This document shows positions 51,389-60,819 of a stretch of 64,000 bases of DNA, piece by piece. How positions within the stretch are numbered: position 1 is the stretch's first letter; each line of letters opens with the position of its first letter. The position numbers and the translations under genes are program-made. The DNA is from Vibrio tubiashii (lineage in GTDB: Bacteria; Pseudomonadota; Gammaproteobacteria; Enterobacterales; Vibrionaceae): the NCBI GenBank assembly GCA_000775715.1, contig JRWQ01000011.1:124001-188000 (forward strand), given 5' to 3'. The notes below the pieces were generated by a model. That model saw only the letters and a program-made list of their open reading frames with translations, searched no databases and was not told the DNA's origin.

Positions 51389-53299
51389 ATGATTTCAAAG
51401 ATCTTTTCCTCCGAGGGGGCTTTGGGTAAAGCCATCCCCGGGTTTCAACCACGCCAAGCTCAGCTTGATATGGCTGAATCGGTTGCTAGCGCGATCAAAA
51501 ATCAAGGCCAAGTGGTGGTTGAAGCCGGCACCGGAACAGGGAAGACTTTTGCCTACTTAGTTCCCGCGTTGTTGAGCGGAAAGAAAACTATCATCAGTAC
51601 CGGCTCGAAGAACCTACAAGAGCAGTTGTTTCACCGCGATTTGCCTCTCATGACCAATGCGCTTGGTTTTTATGGTCAAGTTGCGCTGCTAAAAGGCCGC
51701 GCCAACTATCTCTGCTTAGATCGCCTGAGTCGTCAAATGGTCGAGAGCCACAACCAAACCGCTGATCCCACCCTACTAAGCCAACTGGTTAAAGTACGTA
51801 GTTGGTCATCAGAAACTAAAACCGGGGATCTTGGTGACTGCGACGCGATTGCCGAAGATAGCCCTGTTATACCAAACATTACATCAACCAACGATAACTG
51901 CCTTGGTAAAGAGTGCCCGAGTTATCAAGAGTGCTTTGTACTTAAAGCTCGAAAGAAGGCGATGGATGCCGACATGGTAGTGGTTAACCATCATCTGTTC
52001 TTGGCCGACCTTGCGATTAAAGAGACAGGGTTTGGTGAGCTGATACCAGAAGCAGAAGTGTTTGTATTTGATGAGGCGCATCAACTGCCTGACATAGCTA
52101 GCCAGTACTTCGGCCAGTCGCTTTCAAGTCGGCAGATTCAAGAGCTGTGTAAAGACATTGAAATTGCCTACCGCACTGAAGTCAAAGATATGCGTCAGCT
52201 GCAAAAAGCGGGCGAGAAACTCCTTCAAACGGCTATGGACTTGAGAATAGTGCTTGGCGAGCCTGGCTTTCGTGGTAATTGGCGCGAGGCCATTACATCT
52301 CCATCAATTGGTCGAGAGTTAAGGCGCTTAGAAGACTCGCTCGATTTCGTGCTTGAAGTGATTAAGTTAGCATTGGGGCGTAGCCAACTGCTTGATAGTG
52401 CATTTGAGCGAGCGAATACAATTAAAGCGCGCCTCGATCGAGTATGCGATGTATCGATTACCGGCTATTCCTACTGGTATGAAACCACGCCGCGCCACTT
52501 TAGCCTACACATCACACCTTTGAGCGTAGCGGAGAAGTTCCACGAGCAGATCGAACTCAAGCAAGGTGCTTGGATATTTACTTCTGCGACCTTAGCGGTA
52601 AACGACGATTTTGGTCACTTCACCTCTCGTTTGGGGCTGACACCTAAAGCGCAAATGTCGCTGCCAAGCCCATTTGATTATCACACCCAAGCTAGGCTAT
52701 GCGTCCCTAGATATCTACCTGAACCTAATAGTCCGGGGATGGCAGACAAGCTCGTAAGTATGCTTACTCCTGTGATTGAGCAAAATCAAGGCCGCTGTTT
52801 CTTCCTCTGCACTTCTCATAGCATGATGAAAGAGCTCAGTGAGAGATTCAGACAGAGGTTGAGTGTTCCGGTTTTGATGCAGGGTGAAACCAGCAAACAG
52901 AAAACGTTGGCTGAATTTATGGAGCTTGGCAACGCACTGTTAGTTGCCACTGGCGCATTTTGGGAAGGGATTGATGTTAGAGGTGACGCCTTGAGCTGTG
53001 TTATCATCGACAAATTACCTTTTACCGCTCCTGATGATCCGCTATTGAAAGCGCGCATTGAAGATTGTCAGCTAAAAGGTGGTGACCCGTTCTCTCAGGT
53101 ACAAATCCCAGATGCGGTTATCACACTAAAGCAGGGAGTAGGGCGATTGATTCGAGATAAGAAAGATAAAGGGGCGTTGATTATTTGTGATAATCGACTG
53201 GTGACCCGCGAATATGGTGGCGTTTTCCTTGCGAGTTTACCACCGATACCCCGCACTCGCGATTTAACCGTAGTGCAAGACTTTCTCGAACATAAATAA
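51389..53299 (+). CDS. yoaA: DinG-family ATP-dependent DNA helicase YoaA
   Basis: A 636-aa XPD-like superfamily 2 helicase. Walker A EAGTGTGKT is at 45-53. The four Fe-S cluster cysteines are Cys109, Cys171, Cys176 and Cys182, and the DEAH box is at 228-231. C-terminal motifs IFTSATL, ATGAFWEGIDV and QGVGRLIRD complete the set. In E. coli YoaA works with the polymerase III chi subunit to help repair forks stalled by chain terminators. No LexA box is seen upstream. It is followed by tsaB as in E. coli. Confidence 0.95.
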   Translation: MISKIFSSEGALGKAIPGFQPRQAQLDMAESVASAIKNQGQVVVEAGTGTGKTFAYLVPALLSGKKTIISTGSKNLQEQLFHRDLPLMTNALGFYGQVALLKGRANYLCLDRLSRQMVESHNQTADPTLLSQLVKVRSWSSETKTGDLGDCDAIAEDSPVIPNITSTNDNCLGKECPSYQECFVLKARKKAMDADMVVVNHHLFLADLAIKETGFGELIPEAEVFVFDEAHQLPDIASQYFGQSLSSRQIQELCKDIEIAYRTEVKDMRQLQKAGEKLLQTAMDLRIVLGEPGFRGNWREAITSPSIGRELRRLEDSLDFVLEVIKLALGRSQLLDSAFERANTIKARLDRVCDVSITGYSYWYETTPRHFSLHITPLSVAEKFHEQIELKQGAWIFTSATLAVNDDFGHFTSRLGLTPKAQMSLPSPFDYHTQARLCVPRYLPEPNSPGMADKLVSMLTPVIEQNQGRCFFLCTSHSMMKELSERFRQRLSVPVLMQGETSKQKTLAEFMELGNALLVATGAFWEGIDVRGDALSCVIIDKLPFTAPDDPLLKARIEDCQLKGGDPFSQVQIPDAVITLKQGVGRLIRDKKDKGALIICDNRLVTREYGGVFLASLPPIPRTRDLTVVQDFLEHK

Positions 53300-53367
53300 T
53301 CTAATCAGTGGCTTGCTATTAACGGCAAGCCGCAAATATTCAAAACAGACCAAAACCAGAGATATCA

Positions 53368-54069
53368 ATGAGTGTAAAGATCCTTGCTCTAGATACAGCA
53401 ACTGAGAACTGCTCAGTTGCTCTTTTAGTTGACGACAAAGTTTACGTGCGCAGTGAAGTGGCACCTCGTGATCACACCAAGAAAGTGCTTCCAATGGTTG
53501 ATGAAGTGCTGAAAGAAGCGGGAATTAGCCTCGCTGACCTTAACGCGCTAGCATTTGGTCGCGGTCCTGGTAGCTTTACTGGTGTACGTATTGGCATCGG
53601 TATTGCACAAGGTTTAGCATTTGGTGCAGATCTTCCCATGATCGGTGTTTCAACGCTGGAAGCAATGGCGCAAGGGGCTTATCGAAAACATGGCTCAAGC
53701 TATGTAGCAACAGCGATTGACGCCCGAATGAGTGAAGTTTATTGGGGTCGATTTACTCGTCAAGAAGATGGCACTTGGCAATCTATTGATACAGAGTGTG
53801 TCATTCCACCGCAGCTTGTTTCGGACAATAGCGTTGCAGATGAGCATGTGTGGTTGACAGCAGGTACAGGTTGGGAAGCCTATGCGAACCAACTCGAAGG
53901 TATTAAATTTAGTACTGATAAGAGTGATGTTTTGTTCCCTGATGCGCAAGATATCGTTCAGCTGGCTAAGTTTGAGTTTCTGCAAGGCAATACCGTGGAT
54001 GCAGAAGAGGCGAGTCCAGTTTACCTTCGTGATACAGTCGCTTGGAAAAAGCTTCCGGGCAGAGAATAG
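53368..54069 (+). CDS. tsaB: tRNA threonylcarbamoyladenosine synthesis protein TsaB
   Basis: A 233-aa ASKHA-fold protein with the start [15 protein letters not shown] and the signature [16 protein letters not shown]. It is the scaffold that links TsaD and TsaE in making t6A37 on tRNAs that read ANN codons. It sits in the conserved yoaA-tsaB-slp-fadD-rnd order. Confidence 0.96.
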   Translation: MSVKILALDTATENCSVALLVDDKVYVRSEVAPRDHTKKVLPMVDEVLKEAGISLADLNALAFGRGPGSFTGVRIGIGIAQGLAFGADLPMIGVSTLEAMAQGAYRKHGSSYVATAIDARMSEVYWGRFTRQEDGTWQSIDTECVIPPQLVSDNSVADEHVWLTAGTGWEAYANQLEGIKFSTDKSDVLFPDAQDIVQLAKFEFLQGNTVDAEEASPVYLRDTVAWKKLPGRE

Positions 54070-54103
54070 GCCCCATAGGCCCATTAACACATAGACGGAT
54101 AGT

Positions 54104-54406
54104 ATGGTTTCAATCAACGGATTACCTCCTTCGCTGCCCGGTCCTAATAAGGCCAACAAAGCAAACAAAAAGAGTGAGGTAAAAAAATCTGAAGATAAGT
54201 CACCGGTTAGCCAACCAACCAAGGTGGCCAACGCGGTTGCTCACTCTATCCGTCATGTTAGTGAGTCTGAGATACATCGTGCTCAAGTACAATATGATCT
54301 TCCTGAAGGTCGTAGCCGAAAAGCAATGGAAGAGTATATGGACGTGATGCACCAAGCTAAGCGTGAGGAACTTTCGCAAATGCTGGGTGTCGATATTTAT
54401 ATCTAA
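54104..54406 (+). CDS. Conserved hypothetical protein (100 aa)
   Basis: 100 aa, hydrophilic. A Lys/Ser/Pro-rich N-terminal half, probably disordered (PSLPGPNKANKANKKSEVKK), is followed by a helical C-terminal half (VANAVAHSIRHVSESE, AMEEYMDVMHQAKREELSQM). No membrane segment or known motif. It lies between tsaB and the Slp lipoprotein gene, where E. coli has no gene. It ends 23 bp before the lipoprotein start, so it may be cotranscribed. Function unknown. Confidence 0.7.
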   Translation: MVSINGLPPSLPGPNKANKANKKSEVKKSEDKSPVSQPTKVANAVAHSIRHVSESEIHRAQVQYDLPEGRSRKAMEEYMDVMHQAKREELSQMLGVDIYI

Positions 54407-54428
54407 GTTAACCGTAATTTATAGCCTT

Positions 54429-54983
54429 ATGTCTCAAAGAACTGTTAGGTTCCTACTTGCTTTAGTTGGCGTGCTTTCTCTCTCTGCCTGTAGCTCTCTG
54501 CCTGAAAATCTAAAATCCGAAGACCCTAATCTGATTACTGATTATCAAATCTGGCAGTCGGTCGGTGAAGACGCGTCTCAAGTTAGACTTGGTGGTCTAA
54601 TCGCTAGCGTGACCAACCTAGAAGATCAGACTCGTATTGAAGTGGTTAATCTGCCCATCAGCTCGTCTGGCAAACCAGATATAAACCAAGAGCCTGAAGG
54701 TCGTTTTGTTGCTTATGTTGATGGCTTTGCCGATCCGGTCGCATTATCGACGGGTAGATTGATCTCTCTACTCGGTGAGAGCCAAGGTCTAGAGCAAGGA
54801 AAAGTCGGCGATTACTCCTACGATTTTCCTGTTATGAAGGCGAGTGGTTTCCACTTGTGGCGTATTGAAGAGCGCGTCATTGTTCATGATATCGACAGCT
54901 ACTTCTATCCGTGTTACGGACTCTACTGTCGAGATTTTCGCTACGGCACCAGACAGGGTAAAGTTATTCAAGAAGTGAAGTAA
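54429..54983 (+). CDS. yeaY: Slp-family outer-membrane lipoprotein (YeaY-like)
   Basis: 184 aa. A lipoprotein signal peptide with lipobox LSAC (Cys near residue 20) is followed by Slp features (GGLIASVTNLEDQTRIEVVNLPIS, GRFVAYVDGF). The ATG at 54429 is chosen because the signal peptide begins there; the longer frame back to 54363 overlaps the previous gene. The stop overlaps the next gene (TAATG). In E. coli yeaY lies at the same place before fadD and belongs to the sigma-E regulon. Confidence 0.9.
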   Translation: MSQRTVRFLLALVGVLSLSACSSLPENLKSEDPNLITDYQIWQSVGEDASQVRLGGLIASVTNLEDQTRIEVVNLPISSSGKPDINQEPEGRFVAYVDGFADPVALSTGRLISLLGESQGLEQGKVGDYSYDFPVMKASGFHLWRIEERVIVHDIDSYFYPCYGLYCRDFRYGTRQGKVIQEVK

Positions 54984-55837
54984 TGCGTAAAGAGTGTATG
55001 CGTGATATTGCCAAAGGGCATATCGCGACAATCGAATATGGAAATAGTGAAACGGCCGATATTTCGGTCGTTTTTTTGCATGGCTGGCTCGACAATGCGG
55101 CCAGCTTTGATTCGGTGATGAAAGAAATACATCGTTTTAATCCAGGCTGGCACTTATGTGCAATTGATTTACCGGGTCATGGTCTTTCTAGCCACAAAGA
55201 TGCGAGCAATTTCTATCCATTTCATGACTATATAGACGACATTTATCAGCTTTTGGCTAACTTATCGCCAAACAGATTGGTGTTAGTCGGTCATTCGCTT
55301 GGTGCTTTGATTGCAAGTTGCTATAGTGCCGCCTTTCCTGAACAAGTCAGTGGCTTAGTTCAGATAGAAGGATACGGACCTTTGGCCGAACAAGCGCACA
55401 ATACGGTTTCTCGTTTACGTGAAGGCGTGTTAGCTCGGCAAAGGATTCGTAGAAAGCCAACTCGTGTAATGCGATCTGAACATGAAGCTATTGAACGGCG
55501 AGCAAAGGTCAATCAAATTGACGCTGAACTGATTGCGCCAATTGTGCTTCGTGGACTTGAAAACCATCAGTCTGGATGGGTTTGGAGACATGATGTTAAG
55601 TTGCAAAGTCAGTCTCTCTATCGCATGTCTTTTGAACACGCAGAAACGTTCCGCCAACAGGTGACTTGCCCTCAGCTTGTCATACTCGGTGAAGACGGCT
55701 TTTCTTATTTGCAGTCTGTGCAGCATGATGCTTCTGAATCTACTCAATTTGAGATGATCGAAGGTGGTCATCATTGCCATCTGCAAACTCCTTCTAGAGT
55801 ATCTAGTCTAATATTTGGCTTAGTTAACAAAATTTAA
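54983..55837 (+). CDS. Alpha/beta-fold hydrolase
   Basis: 284 aa. It has an oxyanion motif FLHGWLDNA, nucleophile Ser105 in GHSLGA, and a C-terminal His in GGHH. A helical cap lies at about 130-205. The ATG overlaps the lipoprotein stop by one base, so the two are translationally coupled. Substrate unknown; an ester or thioester is plausible next to fadD, but this is only context. Confidence 0.88.
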   Translation: MRKECMRDIAKGHIATIEYGNSETADISVVFLHGWLDNAASFDSVMKEIHRFNPGWHLCAIDLPGHGLSSHKDASNFYPFHDYIDDIYQLLANLSPNRLVLVGHSLGALIASCYSAAFPEQVSGLVQIEGYGPLAEQAHNTVSRLREGVLARQRIRRKPTRVMRSEHEAIERRAKVNQIDAELIAPIVLRGLENHQSGWVWRHDVKLQSQSLYRMSFEHAETFRQQVTCPQLVILGEDGFSYLQSVQHDASESTQFEMIEGGHHCHLQTPSRVSSLIFGLVNKI

Positions 55838-55949
55838 ACAAGTGTTTGAGACTTTCGTGCTCAAGGGCTTGGCCTGTGCTGTAATAGGCGACATACAAAA
55901 TAGAGCTATTCACTTAGATGACAGCCAGCTAATTTCGAGGAGTATTACC

Positions 55950-57638
55950 GTGGATAAACCTTGGTTATCACGCTACCCAGAAGGTGTGCCAGAGCATATC
56001 GACCCAGAGAAGTACCCATCACTAGTGGAAATGTTTGAACAGTCGGTTCAAAAATTCGCTGACCAACCGGCCTTTGTCAATATGGGTTCGGTGATGACAT
56101 TCCGCAAACTGGAAGAGCGTAGCCGAGCATTCGCGGCCTATCTACAGAACGACTTAAAGTTACAAAAAGGTGATCGTGTTGCCTTGATGATGCCTAACTT
56201 ACTGCAATACCCAGTGGCACTTTTTGGTGTTTTACGCGCTGGCCTAATTGCGGTAAACGTCAACCCGCTATACACGCCGCGTGAGCTTGAGCATCAGCTA
56301 AATGATTCGGGGGCGAAAGCGATTGTTATCGTATCGAATTTTGCTAACACTTTAGAGCAGATCGTTGATAAGACCCCGGTTAAACACGTGATATTGACTA
56401 GCCTTGGTCAAATGCTTCCACGTGCCAAAGGTACTGTTATTGATTTCGTGGTTAAGTACGTTAAAGGTATGGTACCTAAGTACGATCTACCAGGCGCTAT
56501 TTCAATGCGTAAAGCGCTCCACAAAGGTCGCCGCTTACAGTACGTGAAACCTTTCATGTCGGGGGACGACATTGCCTTCCTGCAGTATACAGGCGGTACT
56601 ACAGGTGTTGCTAAAGGAGCGATCCTGACCCATCGCAATATGATTGCAAACGTGCTACAAGCAAAAGGTGCTTATGGCCCTGTTTTGTCTGAAGGGCGTG
56701 AACTGGTGGTGACTGCGTTGCCGCTTTATCACGTGTTTGCCTTGACGGTTAACTGTTTGTTGTTTATTGAAATGGGTGGGCAGAATTTACTGATTACTAA
56801 TCCGCGTGACATTCCTGGCTTTGTTAAAGAGTTACAGAAATACCCATTTACGGCAATTACGGGTGTAAACACCTTGTTCAATGCGCTCGTAAGCAATGAA
56901 GATTTCCATGAGCTTGATTTCAGTAAACTTAAACTTTCTGTGGGTGGTGGTATGGCGGTGCAACGTGCCGTTGCAGAGCAGTGGAAAAAAACCACAGGTA
57001 TTCACTTGCTTGAAGGTTATGGATTAACAGAATGCTCACCATTGGTAACGGGTAACCCATATGACTTGACAGATTATACAGGTGCAATTGGACTACCAGT
57101 ACCGTCTACCGAAGTTCGTATCGTGGATGATGAAGGTAACCCGGTTGCGAATATCGAAGTCGGTGAACTTCAAGTGCGCGGTCCTCAGGTAATGCAAGGT
57201 TACTGGCAGCGTCCAGAAGCCTCTAAAGAGGTAATTAACTCAGAAGGTTGGTTATCGACGGGTGATATCGTTAAGTTTGATGAAGACGGCATGATTCATA
57301 TCGTTGACCGTAAGAAAGATATGATTCTTGTGTCGGGCTTCAACGTCTATCCAAACGAGATCGAAGATGTGGTGGCGCTACATGGTAAGGTGCTAGAAGT
57401 AGCGGCTATCGGTCAGCCACACGAAGTGTCAGGTGAGCTGGTTAAGATTTACGTAGTTAAACGCGATCCAAGTTTAACTAAAGAAGAGATCATTGCCCAC
57501 TGTCGTGAACACCTGACGGGTTATAAGGTACCTAAGCTAGTTGAGTTTAAAGAGGATTTGCCAAAAACCAATGTTGGTAAGATCTTACGCCGTGTTCTAC
57601 GTGAAGAGAATGACGCTAACCTGTCTAAATCTAAGTAA
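55950..57638 (+). CDS. fadD: Long-chain fatty acid-CoA ligase
   Basis: A 562-aa acyl-adenylate-forming enzyme. The GTG at 55950 is chosen because CGAGGAG lies 7 bases upstream and [13 protein letters not shown] aligns with the E. coli start (561 aa); the longer frame to 55842 is not supported. Motifs are [12 protein letters not shown] (P-loop), the linker [20 protein letters not shown] (fatty-acid signature region) and the adenylating GKILRR lysine. It activates imported fatty acids at the inner membrane. I see no clear FadR site in the 110 bp upstream. Confidence 0.97.
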   Translation: MDKPWLSRYPEGVPEHIDPEKYPSLVEMFEQSVQKFADQPAFVNMGSVMTFRKLEERSRAFAAYLQNDLKLQKGDRVALMMPNLLQYPVALFGVLRAGLIAVNVNPLYTPRELEHQLNDSGAKAIVIVSNFANTLEQIVDKTPVKHVILTSLGQMLPRAKGTVIDFVVKYVKGMVPKYDLPGAISMRKALHKGRRLQYVKPFMSGDDIAFLQYTGGTTGVAKGAILTHRNMIANVLQAKGAYGPVLSEGRELVVTALPLYHVFALTVNCLLFIEMGGQNLLITNPRDIPGFVKELQKYPFTAITGVNTLFNALVSNEDFHELDFSKLKLSVGGGMAVQRAVAEQWKKTTGIHLLEGYGLTECSPLVTGNPYDLTDYTGAIGLPVPSTEVRIVDDEGNPVANIEVGELQVRGPQVMQGYWQRPEASKEVINSEGWLSTGDIVKFDEDGMIHIVDRKKDMILVSGFNVYPNEIEDVVALHGKVLEVAAIGQPHEVSGELVKIYVVKRDPSLTKEEIIAHCREHLTGYKVPKLVEFKEDLPKTNVGKILRRVLREENDANLSKSK

Positions 57639-57677
57639 GCGACCCAGAGTTAAGCAACGCTAACTGTTTGATGATAG

Positions 57678-57708
57678 AATGCCGACTAAACCAGTCGGCA
57701 TTTTTATT
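57678..57708 (+). terminator. Terminator after fadD
   Basis: AATGCCGACT/AGTCGGCATT (57678-57687/57693-57702) with a 5-base loop, then TTTATT. Confidence 0.87.
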
Positions 57709-57712
57709 GCCA

Positions 57713-57760
57713 ATACCAATCTGGATAAGTAGATGATCAGAGACTTGTTTAGATTGGTAT
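57713..57760. repeat. Short derivative of the palindromic element, copy E (48 bp)
   Basis: Perfect 10-bp terminal inverted repeats ATACCAATCT/AGATTGGTAT. The left 31 bases match an arm of copy A (shared GGATAA, TAGATG and TCAGA), so it looks like an internally deleted copy. It sits 26 bp before the rnd start, in the probable promoter region. Confidence 0.75.
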
Positions 57761-57786
57761 AACACATTGCTCATAGTGAGAAATTA

Positions 57787-58902
57787 GTGAATTACCAGAT
57801 TATTACCCAGTCAGAACAGCTCGATGCTGTGTGCCTAAGCGCAAGAGAAACCGATGTTGTTATGCTGGATACAGAGTTTGTCCGTACGAGAACCTACTAC
57901 CCCCAGTTGGGCTTAATCCAGCTGTATGATGGCGAAACACTCTCTTTGATTGACCCAACGGTTATTGAAGATATGACTTCATTTGTTGCTTTACTGAAAG
58001 ATACTTCGGTACTTAAGGTGTTACACGCCTGTGGTGAGGATTTGGAAGTATTCCAGAACAGTTTTGGTTGTCTGCCTTACCCAATGGTAGACACTCAACT
58101 CATGGCCGCGTTCTTAGGTCATGGGTTATCGACTGGCTTTGCTGCTTTGGTCAATGAGTATTTAGGCGTTGAACTTGATAAGAGTGAATCTCGTACTGAC
58201 TGGTTAGCAAGACCGCTGAGCGATAAGCAGCTCGATTATGCCGCGGCTGATGTTTACTATCTTCAGCCACTTTATGAGCAACTATTTGAGAAAATTACTC
58301 AAGCTGGCTGGTGGGAAGCGGCTCAACAAGAGAGCGATTTAATTGCTTCTAAGCGCGTAAAAACGGTGAATCCAGATAGTGCGTATTTGGACGTGAAAGG
58401 TGCATGGCAACTCAAACCGCGAGAGCTAGCCATTCTTAAGCCTTTAGCCACTTGGCGCTTAAAAGAGGCGCTACGTCGTGATTTGGCGCTTAATTTCGTG
58501 TTCAAAGAGAATGACCTGCTTACTGTTGCCCGCTTAGGTATTCAAAACCGTCAGCAAATGGAGCAAGAGGGAATGGATTACCGCTCTGTACAACGTCACA
58601 GCGCGCGCATCATTTCTATTGTTAAAGCGGCACAGAAGACGCCTGCTGATGACTATCCTGAAAAAATTGAACGCCTAATGGATCTACCTGGCTATAAGCA
58701 GAAGTTTAAAGTGCTTAAAGATGAAGTTAAACGTGCTTCTCAGTCAAGTGGATTGGCAACCGAGTTTCTAGCGTCTAAAAAGCAGCTCAATCAGCTGATA
58801 AGTTGGGTGTGGAAGAAAGACCGAGATCCAGCTAAATTGCCTGATGTAATGCAAAGTTGGCGTCTGGAGTTGTTTGGTGAGAAACTAAATAAGCTACTAT
58901 AG
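57787..58902 (+). CDS. rnd: Ribonuclease D
   Basis: A 371-aa 3'-5' exoribonuclease. The DEDD nuclease core has LDTEFVRT, HACGEDLEVF and YAAADVYYL. An HRDC domain follows (about 215-295) plus a second helical repeat. The start is a GTG at 57787; rare starts limit rnd translation in E. coli too. It trims tRNA 3' ends. It follows fadD, as in E. coli. Confidence 0.95.
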   Translation: MNYQIITQSEQLDAVCLSARETDVVMLDTEFVRTRTYYPQLGLIQLYDGETLSLIDPTVIEDMTSFVALLKDTSVLKVLHACGEDLEVFQNSFGCLPYPMVDTQLMAAFLGHGLSTGFAALVNEYLGVELDKSESRTDWLARPLSDKQLDYAAADVYYLQPLYEQLFEKITQAGWWEAAQQESDLIASKRVKTVNPDSAYLDVKGAWQLKPRELAILKPLATWRLKEALRRDLALNFVFKENDLLTVARLGIQNRQQMEQEGMDYRSVQRHSARIISIVKAAQKTPADDYPEKIERLMDLPGYKQKFKVLKDEVKRASQSSGLATEFLASKKQLNQLISWVWKKDRDPAKLPDVMQSWRLELFGEKLNKLL

Positions 58903-58917
58903 AAATACAGCATACAA

Positions 58918-58950
58918 GAAAACGGGCTCCCAATTAGGAGCCCGTTTTTT
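58918..58950. terminator. Bidirectional terminator between rnd and the SulP gene
   Basis: AAAACGGGCTCC/GGAGCCCGTTTT with a 6-base loop (58919-58930/58937-58948), flanked by T and A runs. Confidence 0.9.
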
Positions 58951-58961
58951 ATGAGGTTTGA

Positions 58962-60521
58962 TTACCCTGCAAGAACGTCAGTAGCAACTTTGTAGCTCGG
59001 GTCTTCTTTAACGTTGATCTCAACCAAGCTGCCTGCTTTATCGAGTAGCTTGCGACAGTCTGGGCTTAAGTGACGCAGGTGAAGTGTCTTACCTTGTGCC
59101 GAATAGCGCTCAGCCAGTGTTTCAATCGCTTCGATTGCTGAGTGGTCAGTAACACGAGAATCGGCAAAGTCTACGATAACATCGCTTGGATCGCCGTGCG
59201 CGTCGAAGATCTCTAAGAAGTTTGCCACAGAGCCGAAGAATACAGGGCCGTGGATTTTGTACTCTTTAGAGCCTTCTTCATTAGTACGTGTGTCCGCGTA
59301 AATATGCTTAGCGTGTTGCCATGCGAACATCAGTGCAGATGTAATTACACCAACGAAAACGGCAATGGCTAGGTCAGTCAGTACAGTCACAACCGTAACG
59401 AGAACGATAACGAAGAAATCTTGCTTTGGTACGCGACGTGCAAGTTTGAACGTTGCCCATTCAAACGTGCCAATAACCACCATGAACATAACACCAACAA
59501 GTGCTGCCAGTGGGATCATCTCGATAAGCGATGAAGCAAATAGGATGAACATCAGTAGCGCAACGGCAGCAACGATACCAGACAGGCGACCGCGACCACC
59601 TGAGTTTACGTTGATCATCGACTGACCAATCATCGCACAACCACCCATGGCACCGAACACTGAACAGGTCATGTTCGCCATACCTTGGCCGACACACTCA
59701 CGGTTAGATTGACCGCGAGTATTGGTCATCTCATCCAGTACTGTCAAAGTTAGTAAAGACTCAATCAAACCGATAGCAGCAAGAATGATGGCGTATGGAA
59801 GAATGATTTGCAGCGTCTCTAAAGTTAGAGGTACCGCTGGGATGGAGAATGTAGGTAATGAACCTGCTAGTGTTGCGGCTTCGTCACCCGACATAGTACG
59901 TAGGAAGTCAACGACAGTGCGTGTTTCTAAATCTAGGCCAACAACCAATGCAGTCACAGTAACAATAGCAACCAGTGACGAAGGTACAGCGGTAGTGAAT
60001 TTAGGCAAGAAGTGAATGATACCCATAGTCAGGGCAACAAGGCCTAGCATAAGCATCATTTGATCTTGAGGTAGCCAAGTAAGGGCTCCACTGATATCTG
60101 GTGCTTTAAATTGTCCTAACTGAGCGAGGAAGATAACAATCGCTAGACCGTTAACGAAACCTATCATTACCGGATGTGGCACGATACGGATGAACTTTCC
60201 GAGTTTGAATAGACCTGCGGACACTTGGAGAATACCCGCGAGCATAATGGCCGCGAAAAGGTATTGAACGCCGTGTGATGCCACCAGTGAAACCATCACG
60301 ACAGCCATTGCGCCTGTCGCACCTGAAATCATTCCAGGGCGGCCACCAAAGATGGATGTGATAAGGCCAACGATAAATGCAGCGTAAAGACCGACCATAG
60401 GGTCTACACCTGCAACGAAAGCGAATGCGACGGCTTCAGGAACGAGAGCAAGTGCTACGGTCAGGCCGGACAGCACATCGTTCTTTACCGAGTGTTTAGA
60501 AAATTGCGGAAATTCAAACAT
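58962..60521 (-). CDS. SulP/SLC26-family anion transporter with STAS domain
   Basis: 519 aa. A membrane domain with about 12-14 helices ([41 protein letters not shown]) is followed by a cytoplasmic STAS domain from about residue 420 ([20 protein letters not shown]). Family members carry sulfate, bicarbonate or dicarboxylates. The sequence is closest in feel to marine BicA-like and DauA-like transporters, but the substrate cannot be assigned. Single-gene unit converging on rnd. Confidence 0.92.
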   Translation of the reverse strand: MFEFPQFSKHSVKNDVLSGLTVALALVPEAVAFAFVAGVDPMVGLYAAFIVGLITSIFGGRPGMISGATGAMAVVMVSLVASHGVQYLFAAIMLAGILQVSAGLFKLGKFIRIVPHPVMIGFVNGLAIVIFLAQLGQFKAPDISGALTWLPQDQMMLMLGLVALTMGIIHFLPKFTTAVPSSLVAIVTVTALVVGLDLETRTVVDFLRTMSGDEAATLAGSLPTFSIPAVPLTLETLQIILPYAIILAAIGLIESLLTLTVLDEMTNTRGQSNRECVGQGMANMTCSVFGAMGGCAMIGQSMINVNSGGRGRLSGIVAAVALLMFILFASSLIEMIPLAALVGVMFMVVIGTFEWATFKLARRVPKQDFFVIVLVTVVTVLTDLAIAVFVGVITSALMFAWQHAKHIYADTRTNEEGSKEYKIHGPVFFGSVANFLEIFDAHGDPSDVIVDFADSRVTDHSAIEAIETLAERYSAQGKTLHLRHLSPDCRKLLDKAGSLVEINVKEDPSYKVATDVLAG

Positions 60522-60777
60522 AGTGGCTCAGTTTGGCTAAGTGTTTAAAAGTGTTCTGAATGACGTTTAGTCTCTGCCGAGCAAAAATGCAATGTAAAAG
60601 AGCAGAAGAGACGAGTGTTATAATTCAGGTCGAGTCGGCGCATGCTACCGAAAAGTGTGACTAAGTTCAAGATTGATACTGGTTTTGACTAATATTTGTG
60701 ATAAATGGCGGCTAACAATTTATACAACAGGTCGTTAACGTTTTGATATCAATTCGAAATAGGGTTGGTGGCATAAA
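60522..60777. other. Intergenic region upstream of the SulP gene
   Basis: 256 bp. It should hold the minus-strand SulP promoter. I see no gene and no recognised operator apart from short A/T-rich runs. Confidence 0.3.
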
Positions 60778-60804
60778 AAAACGGCCTCACAGAGAGGCCG
60801 TTTT
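60778..60804 (-). terminator. Terminator of rne (minus strand)
   Basis: A perfect 11-bp stem AAAACGGCCTC/GAGGCCGTTTT with a 5-base loop. On the minus strand a run of seven T follows. Confidence 0.92.
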
Positions 60805-60819
60805 CAATTTTGTATATGA

